This document shows, piece by piece, positions 56,538 through 64,000 of a DNA stretch of 64,000 nucleotides (its first letter is position 1; every line of letters begins with the position of its first letter). A model generated the notes under the pieces. That model made no database searches. It was not told the DNA's origin and worked only from the letters and a program-made list of their open reading frames with translations. Location of the stretch: the NCBI GenBank assembly GCA_027559495.1, contig JAMXSV010000029.1:372001-436000 (forward strand). The letters run 5' to 3'. A program made the position numbers and the translations under genes. Origin of the DNA: Aurifilum marmelostoma. Taxonomy: Eukaryota; Ascomycota; Sordariomycetes; Diaporthales; Cryphonectriaceae.

Positions 56538-56993
56538 TCAGCCTTGTTGCTCTGCGAACAGAGAATCGTGCAAACGGCAATGGCTTTTGAGCAGGCTGAT
56601 TGGCGTAGATGAAAGTATCAGACCTACACGTTCAGGTGGATGAGAGTGAGACTCATGCTCGGAGCCATGGGGATGTTTGTGCTCGTGCTCGTCTTCGTCT
56701 TTAGACTTATGCTCGTGTTCATGGTGATGATCATGTTTATGCTCATGATATTTGTGACGATCAGCTTCATGTTCGTGCTCATGTTCATGCTCATGCTCGT
56801 GATGATGCTCGCCGCCCTCAGCATGATGGTGAGATCCGTTCCAGTGGTGATGGGCATGGTCCTCAGAGACCAGAGCGACAGTGGCAGAGATTGCTGGAGC
56901 GCTCTCGAGCCCGTACTCACGGACTGCAGGATCGCCGGTGGGACTGGCGGAGGCCGCGCCCAGTAGCAAGAGGCACATCAGAGTCGGCTTCAT
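56538..56993 (-). CDS. Small secreted histidine-rich protein, likely metal-binding
   Basis: Function unknown. 151 residues in one exon from the Met at 56993; an upstream in-frame Met (57014) would precede the signal peptide and is less likely. Residues 1-16 form a signal sequence (MKPTLMCLLLLGAASA). From about residue 46 to 122 the protein is a His/Glu/Asp/Lys array, with HAHHHWNGSHHH, repeated HE dipeptides (five in a row), KHDHHHEHEH and HKHPHGSEHESHSH. Such arrays bind Zn, Ni or Cu. Only two cysteines occur in the mature part or leader. Glycosylation is possible at NGS. The final 25 residues after PPERV look unlike the rest, and a GTAGGT donor lies there, so the true C-terminus may be spliced. 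It is not a recognised Pra1 or other zincophore by motif. Confidence 0.65.
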   Translation of the reverse strand: MKPTLMCLLLLGAASASPTGDPAVREYGLESAPAISATVALVSEDHAHHHWNGSHHHAEGGEHHHEHEHEHEHEHEADRHKYHEHKHDHHHEHEHKSKDEDEHEHKHPHGSEHESHSHPPERVGLILSSTPISLLKSHCRLHDSLFAEQQG

Positions 56994-58884
56994 TGTAGCT
57001 TGATTGATGCACAAGGTTGTTGAAGATGTGTGAGGCTGTGAAAAGAGGATCTGGACAATCTCTTGGAAAAGGACTACAGAATCTTTTCAAGTAGTGGTTC
57101 AGATGTGTCGGTCATGTTCCTCTCTTATATGTATATGTTCGCTTCGATGACTGGACTTTATGATTACTGAATCACAACTGAGAACCCGTCGAGTGAGGTT
57201 TGCCTCTTCGCTTCCATACGGGCTTGTGGCCCTTAATCAACGGCTCGTATTAACTCCACGGTATATGTCTCGGAGTTTTGACACACCAGGCGACGACAGC
57301 AATGACGGAGACGCGGTCAGCTCCCCGAATGGGGGAGGACAAAGGTCACCTGAATCGATACACAAGGTCTACAATGCTGATCAAAGACGAACCACACTGA
57401 CTTCATTAAGCGAACGAGAGACTTGAGTGGAATCATTCACTTTACCCGCACGGTACGCATGGTGGAAACCAGTCATATTGCCCACCGGCATGGCTCTACC
57501 AAAGAGCCACCGGGTTATCTAATTCACAAAGGCTAAGTACGTTAGAAAACGTGATCACATCTACGTCCGTAGAAGAATCTAGGCAGCTGTTGGTAGCGAT
57601 CTTTGAATAATTTGTACCTCGAAGCGATGAGCTAGACTTGAGCAGCCATCGACGATACTACAATCAATGCTTTCACTCTCAGATTATATACAGCGCGCAT
57701 TGGCGAGTTACAATCCCAATTGTTATGCAGAACCACAAGAAGTGGTCCTCAATCTGAAGTAGCCTCTTAAATATGCCAGGTAAGTGACTCAATGATTCGT
57801 ACGTTCAACTAAACATTCACCATTAGAAACTATAGCCCCCCGATCAGCCAGTCTATGGGGGACTTCGGTGTGTCAGTCAGCCTCGGAATCCTCAAGAGTG
57901 CCACGGCGTTTAAATCCGATTGGGGATCTGATTTCGAGAATCGAATGATTCAGTGGCTAAGAGCATGAGTCTAGAGTGCAATATAATGCAATTGAACCTT
58001 TTGAAGGAGGGGAGCGGGGCGGCGACCATGCAAGGGGCTGATATCGAGCTCATACAAACAAGAAGCTAATTAATCGATCAATTAAGACATAAATTCTTCG
58101 ACAATTCTTCTCACCAAGTACCAAATCGACTTTGGAATCAATCATTGGGGGGAGAAAAAAAAGAATCACTACCACTGTCCAGGTCATTTTCGACCCTTTC
58201 TCATCCAAGCACGAGTTTCGAAACGACCATTGTGGAGGCGCATCTTGCCCCCCCCCCCGTCCACCCGCGTTTCAAGATGGTCGTCAGCCCCGTGCGCACG
58301 ATCGGGCTGTCACAGCCCCTGCAGTGAGTGTCTCAAAACCCCAGGAAATAGCACGATGTCCGTCGCCACAGCTGTCCGTGAGCCAACAGGATGCAGTATG
58401 TTCAAACATGTAATTAGCAGCAACACATATCTCAACCCTCCAACAATGTCCTGATGGACTCCTGGGTGCGCTAACGAAGGAGGAGGAGGAGGAGGAGACG
58501 GAGGCGAGAGGGGCCTGCTTCAGCTGGTTTGCCACGAACCAAACAAGTGAAGTCGAAAGATGGTGTGTGTGTGCGCGTGCGTGTTGTTTGGGGTGTGGTC
58601 GAGACCCGTATAGACTTATATGGTCGAGGCAGCCCTGCCCGGACGTGCCTATGGACCAAGAGCTGCTCATCCCAACTTACATTATCTCCCCTATACTCTC
58701 AGACCAGTGTAGGAGGTGTTTTCACTTCGTCGGTCTGTAACATTTCAACATTTCGTTTCTGGTTGCTGCCAAAGCCGTGACCGGCATCAATATCGACATC
58801 GACATCAACCAAACAGGCCCAAGTCGAGTTCGACACATCCCATAGTCCACCCCAACACCACCATCACGACCTCTCACCTCGAAG
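56994..58884. other. Gene-poor spacer, 1.9 kb
   Basis: Promoter region of the His-rich gene on the left; AT-rich middle (57.4-58.1 kb). A possible short reading frame starts with CAAG-ATG at 58276 and ends in a GTGAGT donor at 58322, but I find no convincing second exon. Confidence 0.4.
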
Positions 58885-60073
58885 ATGTCCTCACCAGACA
58901 CAGCCTCCCGTCCAAAATCCTCCCCCCCCTCCTCGCCCCCATCCCGTCGCGGCCGCGGAGGCCCAGGCGGACCCGTGCCGGTAACAAGAACCAACCCGGC
59001 CGCCAACGCCCTCAACATCGACATGTCGAACCTCCGCATCAACAACGACGCAGCCTCGGTGGCGGCAGCCTCGTCGTCGGCGGGCACAGTGGTGACCAGC
59101 GCCAGCACCAACACCACGAGCAGCAGCAGCCGGCGGAGGCGCAGGAGGAGGAGGAACAACAACAACAACAAGGGATCTGGAGGAGCCAACACAAATGCGA
59201 TCGCGGCGGTGGACGGTGGGGGGCTGGGGCTGGGCAAGATACCGCCCGTGCCGAGCAACAGGGACGGAGGAGGCGGCGGCGGGAAGAAGCCGGCCAAGCT
59301 GCAGATCGGGCTGGACCTGAACGTGGACCTGGAGCTCAAGGCCAAGATCGGGGGGGATCTCACGCTGAGCCTCGTGTAAGCTGCTTGTCCCTTTCTTCTT
59401 CTATTTCCCTCCACCCCCTTTTCTCCGTCCACCACTTCCCACACACGCATAAAGACCTCCTTCTTCCTCTTCCCCCGGGGCGCAGGCTGACCGAGAGGAA
59501 CGACATGTGGGGGGTGTTTACGGTGAGTAAAGGAGTTGAGGAGAAAGAAAAAAAAACGGTCATCAGACATGAACAACAAGAGAGAGCAACGAAGAGAAGA
59601 GAAGAAAAAAAAAGAAGCCAACCAATTTTTTCCATCCTTTCCGGAACCCCTCGTATAGGCTCGAAGATAAACCCAAACCACGAAGCTGCCCGGAGCTGCC
59701 GTGCCCGGGCGAGGGCGAGGAGCTGGCCACGGAGCTGTTCTACATGCGGGTGGGCACGCTGCGGTTCAGCAGGCGGTGGGTCGACCCGGACGCCGTGATG
59801 CGCGGACAGGTGTTCTTGACGGGCCTTTCGGCGCTGGTGCTGGTTGGGGTCGGGTTCTTTGCGGGGTGGCTGTTTGGCTCGCGGGCCGGGGCTGCTGGGG
59901 CGGTGGTGGACGGGCGGATGTGGGAGGCGGGGATGGGGAGCAAGGTGGTGATGGTGTCGTCTGATGGTGGGCTCGGGCTTGGGCTGGAGGGTGTAAGGGG
60001 TGGGGGTGGTGCCGTCGTTGTCGTCTTTCAGCGCCTGGCTTGGTGGAGGAGAAGAAGACGAGGGAGAATATGA
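58885..60073 (+). CDS. Hypothetical protein: disordered N-terminus, conserved DLNVDLELKAKI block, C-terminal TM helix
   Basis: Exon 1 (58885-59375) encodes a Ser/Pro-, Arg- and Asn-rich disordered region with an eight-Arg run and a poly-Asn tract. It ends with LQIGLDLNVDLELKAKIGG-DLTLSL, a block I associate with uncharacterised fungal proteins. GTAAGC at 59376 and GGCGCAG near 59484 define an intron. The next exon reads LTERNDMWG. A third segment from about 59659 reads in the frame of CPGEGEELATELFYMRVGTL and contains a membrane helix (GQVFLTGLSALVLVGVGFFAGWLF). A GTGTTT donor at about 59515 joins it in phase; the better-looking GTGAGT a few bases on leads to an early stop. Exon structure beyond 59375 is therefore tentative and the 3' end may differ. 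Confidence 0.45.
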
Positions 60074-60422
60074 TGGACTTGGTATAATTGGGGGCGGGTG
60101 GTGTGGTGGGCGTAGCCATGATGGCTGTGAGCAGGCATATCACGATGTGGACATTGGATCTGCGGCGCCGAGGAACAAGAATTCGTCTTTTCTGTATTAA
60201 TATTTTAGAATCATTACTCACTTACATTACCTTGCTCTCCTCCAAGGACAAAGCAGCAGCCGTGAAAAAGAAGAGAAGGAACAGCACGAATCTCGAGTGG
60301 CTGACGTCCACCTCCTCATCCAACGCCATGTTACATCGTGATTGGTCCGTAGCTCCGCCAGCGCTCTCCGAAGAATACTAGGCTGCTAGGGTACTTTTAT
60401 TCAAATTAAGAGCGTCGAGCGG

Positions 60423-60464
<42 letters not shown>

Positions 60465-61687
60465 CCCGTATCACAGTAAGCACGCCATCCTAATCCGACG
60501 ACGGCCGAAAGCGCGCAGGGCCGAGGAGTAGGAGGAAGAGGAGGGGAAGGATAATGGACTTGTTGGTGATTTAGTTGTTTAATGTTGTCCTCTGGAATCT
60601 TCAACGGTCCAATCGACAGGCACTCCGGCCCCCCCCTCCCCTTCAAGTGATGAGTCCAGGCCGTCCAAGGCTAGATGGGCTCCATGGGGGAGGGGGGGGG
60701 CGGCAGGGTCAGGTCTGATTGATGTTTATTAATTATTGATTGTTCTTTTTGTGTGTGCTATTTTGTTGGATGATCAAAGCACCTGATATGGACATAAAGG
60801 AACCTCGCTTTTGCCGTCCTGTACACCAGAATAGAAGGATGAAAAATGAAGGGATAGAGACAGAGGGAATGAAGGTGGAAACAAGAGAGAGGGACATGAG
60901 CCAGTACATAATGAAATTGAGGTGACCCGGCCACGGCAATAAAAAAGACGACCCAAAAGCCGCGTAGCCCCGACGTCGCCCCCATGCATGCAGCCGAAGG
61001 GCACCAGGCCACCCCGGAGGGAGGGGGGGGGGCGGGAAATAAGGAACGCCCCAGTAAGCCGCAGTAAAAGTACACTCCTCAGGATGTATTGACTAGCTGA
61101 AAAGATAACCCATGTGTCACAGTAGATGCACACTATGTAGGTTAAGCGAGAAAAACGGAGGATAGAGAGGAGACGTGTGTGGGAGAGAAGACGCCGCCGA
61201 TTTGTCCCCGCGTTGGGCCCCGGGACGGGTAGAAATGCCGTTTATCGTAGAGCGGGGCCCACTGCCGCTTCCCATCTTTTCTATCTTTGCCTCCTTTTTC
61301 CTATGACTGGAAACATTTATGTGTTGATTTCTTGTTGTTCCTCTGTCTTGTTCTCCCGACCCTCCTCTCCTTGTCTCGTCGAGGGTGAGCAATCCATTGT
61401 GAGTCTTCTCGACTCATATGACTGACTGAATCTTTGGAATTGATCCTGTCTTTTCCCCTCCTCCTGCCTCCGACATCTCGACGTTGAACCAAGGCAATTT
61501 GTTATAATATCTGTCATCCTTTGGACTTTGACATCCTCGGCCGGGCCTGTTGTGATTCCCTCACGTCCTTTCCACCACCAACAACCGGCTGGGCGCAGAA
61601 TAAGAATATCTCCTCCTGCTCCTCTTTGAAACATCAACACTCACACGTATCCACCACAGCCAGAGGGGGAGAGCTGCCTATAGAGCC
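60074..61687. other. Intergenic region upstream of the MFS transporter
   Basis: 1.6 kb. A (GT)n tract lies at 60425-60462 and a G8 run near 60690. The last 300 bp are pyrimidine-rich, like a leader. No gene supported. Confidence 0.5.
60425..60462. repeat. (GT)n microsatellite
   Basis: About 19 uninterrupted units. Confidence 0.9.
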
Positions 61688-63782
61688 ATGGCAGATAGTA
61701 CAGACGTTGACGGCTCAGAGAAGCTCTATACCACCTCCCAGCAGACCACCACCCACGAGAGTGCAGCGCCACCCCCGCCGCCGCAGCAACACCGGCAGCA
61801 TGACGACGAGCAGCTAGAGAGCTCTTCCCCGAGCGAGAAGGGCCCCTCGCGGCCCCGCAGCCGACGCACACGCTCCAGGGCCTCGTCCCGCGCCACAGAC
61901 GACTCTGACCCCCTCGAGCCTCTCGAGATTGCCCTCTCGGGCGCAGGGCAGACGACGGCAGGCGACATGGCAGCGGCAGAGGCGGTGGCGCGCACCCGCA
62001 CGGCAGGCACAGCAGCCACGGGCACCTCGGCCTGGTCGCGGCCGCCCGAGTTCGAGGTGTCGTTCGAGGCGCCCTCGGACCCCCTGAACCCGAGGGAGTG
62101 GCCCCTGTGGTACCGCATGTGGGCCATCGTGGCCGTCAGCTTCAGCACGTGGGTGGTGGTGCTGTACTCGACCTCGTACACGGCGGCGATCCCGGGCCTG
62201 ATGACGGCCTTTGACGAGCCGCGCAAGGACGTCGCCACCCTGGGCGTCACCACGTACCTGCTGGGCCTGGCGGCGGGCAGCCTCGTCGTGGCCCCCATGA
62301 GCGAGCTGTTTGGCCGGCGCCCCGTCTACCTGGTGTGCCTGACCGTGTCGACCCTGCTCGTGCTGCCCTGTGCGCTGGCGACGGGCCTGGCCGAGATCGT
62401 GGTCGTGCGCTTCTTTGGCGCCCTGTTCGCCTCCGTCATGGTGTGCAACGGCGCCGGCACCGTCGCCGACATCTCCACGGACGACGACAGGGCGAGGTAC
62501 ATGAGCCTGTGGAGCATCGCGCCCCTCAACGGCCCCGTCACGGGGCCCCTCATCGGCGGGTTCGTGTACCAGTACCTGGGGTGGCGGTGGGACAACTGGC
62601 TGGTGCTGATCCTCAGCGGCGCCGCGGTCCTGCTCATGGCGACGGTCAAGGAGTCGTACGCGCCCGCCATCCTCAAGGCCAAGGCGGCGCGGCGCAGGAA
62701 GGAGGAGGGCGACGACAGGTACTGGTGCGAGTATGACGATGCCAAACGGTCCACGGCGGAGCTGATGCGCGTCAACCTGAGCCGGCCCTTTATGCTGAGC
62801 GCCACCGAGCCCATCCTCTGGTTCTTTAACGTCTGGATCTCCATTGTTTATGGCATCCTGTACCTGGTAAGATGGATTGGGAAACCCGTTGTTCCTCTCA
62901 CGTCCCACACCAGTTCTCGTGCTGACCACCCTCAAGTGTTTCGTCGCATACCCCATCGTCTTCGAGGACAAGAGGGGCTGGGGCCCCGGCACGACCGGCC
63001 TGTCCTTCCTGGGCATCGGCATAGGCACCTTCATCGCCATCTTCATGGAGCCCGTGTGGCGGCGCATCATCAACAGCCACGCCAAGGACCCGTCCACCAA
63101 CCGCGTGGCCCCCGAGGCCAGCGCGAGCATCATGTCCCTGGGCGCCGTCCTGACCCCGGTCGGCCAGCTCATCTTCTCGTGGACCTGCCTGCCCACCAGC
63201 ATCCACTACGCCGTGCCCATCGCCTTCGGCATCCCCTTTGGCCTGGGCAACACCCTCTGCTTCATCTACGGCACCAACTACCTCGCCGGCGCCTACGGCA
63301 CCTATGCGGCCTCTGCGCTGGCGGGCAACGCGGTCGTGCGCTCCGTCTTTGGCGCGACCCTGCCGCTGGCCGGGCCGAGCATGTATACCGCGCTCACGCC
63401 GCAGTGGGCGGGCACCCTGTTGGGCCTGCTGGAGGTGGCGCTGATCCCGATCCCGATTGCGTTTTACAAGTACGGGGATCGGATCCGGGCGAGGAGCCCG
63501 GTGATCAAGAGGATGATGGAGACGCAGGCGCACCAGGATCGGAAGAGGGCCAGGCTTATGGAGAAGCTGGAGAGGCAGACGAGGCTGCAGGAGGAGAAGG
63601 GCGGTGCTGGCGCGGGTGAGGGTGTGCCGGGAGAAGGGGAGGCGGTCCGGGAGGGGGATGCGGTTGAGGCTGTTGATGCTGTTGATGCTGATGCTGCTGC
63701 TGCTAGCAAGTCGTCGGTGGAGGAGGATGGTGAGGCCCAGGGTGCCGGCACGCAGGTCCGGGATTTGGAGAAGGGTGTTTGA
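61688..63782 (+). CDS. MFS transporter, DHA1 family (polyamine/multidrug, Tpo-like)
   Basis: Proton-coupled exporter of the plasma membrane. Exon 1 61688-62866, intron 62867-62936 (GTAAGA..CTCAAG), exon 2 62937-63782; 674 residues. A 120-residue disordered N-terminus ends at the family-typical DPLNPREWPLWYR. Twelve helices follow, with the MFS motif PMSELFGRRPVYL between TM2 and TM3 and the DHA1 antiporter pattern APLNGPVTGPLIGGFV in TM5. The second half starts CFVAYPIVFEDKRGW and has YGTYAASALAGNAVVRS and GATLPLAGPSMYTALTPQWAGTLLG, characteristic of the polyamine-transporter-like subgroup. The tail (about 75 residues) is charged and contains EAVDAVDADAAAA. Substrate unknown. It stands alone, not in an evident cluster. 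Confidence 0.9.
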
Positions 63783-63929
63783 ACTTTATGGGAATATTAC
63801 TTACCATGCCTGGAGGGTTTGGTTGCGTATCACTTGTGGGTACGAAGGTTTGAGGGCGGTCTTGACGACCCTGTCGTATGATTTGTCGGTACTCAAAAGG
63901 GTACGTACACGAGACAACGACATGTGAAT

Positions 63930-63974
<45 letters not shown>

Positions 63975-63995
63975 TGTGTGTGTGTGTGTGTGTGT
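63930..63995. repeat. (AG)n-(TG)n compound microsatellite
   Basis: About 21 AG units followed by about 12 TG units close to the right edge; lies in the 3' flank of the MFS gene (218 bp remain after its stop). Confidence 0.9.
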
Positions 63996-64000
63996 GGGTG

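Noticed and set aside
58276..58322. First exon of a small gene (MVVSPVRTIGLSQPLQ, then a GTGAGT donor)
   Set aside because: Start context and donor are good, but no in-phase downstream exon with coherent protein sequence was found.
61814..63202. 462-codon minus-strand ORF opposite the right-hand MFS gene
   Set aside because: Composition shadow of the transporter; no independent motif or promoter context.

Overview
The window looks like nuclear DNA of a filamentous ascomycete (Pezizomycotina, probably Sordariomycetes). Genes carry short GT..AG introns of about 50-130 nt. There is a tRNA-Leu with a small intron, a HET-domain gene, and fungal forms of AP-1 beta, Rba50, Hpc2, Spt10 and a RasGAP. 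Coding regions are GC-rich, and intergenic DNA is full of microsatellites and homopolymers. Assignments rest on reading the sequence; no database search was possible.

Region 1 (1-8.4 kb) is the flank of a secondary-metabolite cluster. It holds a metallo-beta-lactamase-type atrochrysone carboxyl ACP thioesterase (cut by the left edge), a questin-oxidase/AflY-like Baeyer-Villiger oxidase, a 14-TM-type MFS efflux pump and a secreted-type GMC oxidoreductase. This set is typical of emodin anthraquinone, benzophenone and xanthone pathways; the non-reducing PKS should lie left of position 1. The three upstream regions each contain an AflR-type palindrome TCG-N5-CGA. Two of these are the same 14-mer in opposite orientation, pointing to control by a pathway-specific Zn2Cys6 factor.

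Region 2 (9.9-24.1 kb) is mostly housekeeping: a tail-anchored CBS-PB1 protein, a CPA1 Na+/H+ antiporter, the AP-1 beta subunit, an Spt10-like acetyltransferase with an integrase-type HHCC zinc finger, tRNA-Leu(CAG), and an 805-residue HET-domain protein. Region 3 (24.5-45.6 kb) holds a Ser/Thr-rich GPI-type surface protein, mitoribosomal protein uS2m, a three-exon microprotein, a HIRIP3-like acidic nuclear protein, the HIR-complex subunit Hpc2, the Pol II assembly factor Rba50/RPAP1 and a Gap1/GapA-type RasGAP. Three of these products (Spt10-like, HIRIP3-like, Hpc2) belong to histone-supply or histone-chaperone biology.

Region 4 (45.6-64 kb) is gene-poor, with about 9.6 kb lacking any gene I can support. 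It then has a doubtful ORF pair, a histidine-rich secreted protein, a small predicted membrane protein and a DHA1-type (polyamine/drug) MFS transporter.

A technical point matters for every reader: five otherwise intact conserved reading frames are each interrupted by exactly one surplus base inside a C/G or T homopolymer. One further splice junction is one base short. This looks like homopolymer miscalling, although true lesions in the cluster oxidase (which has two) cannot be excluded.
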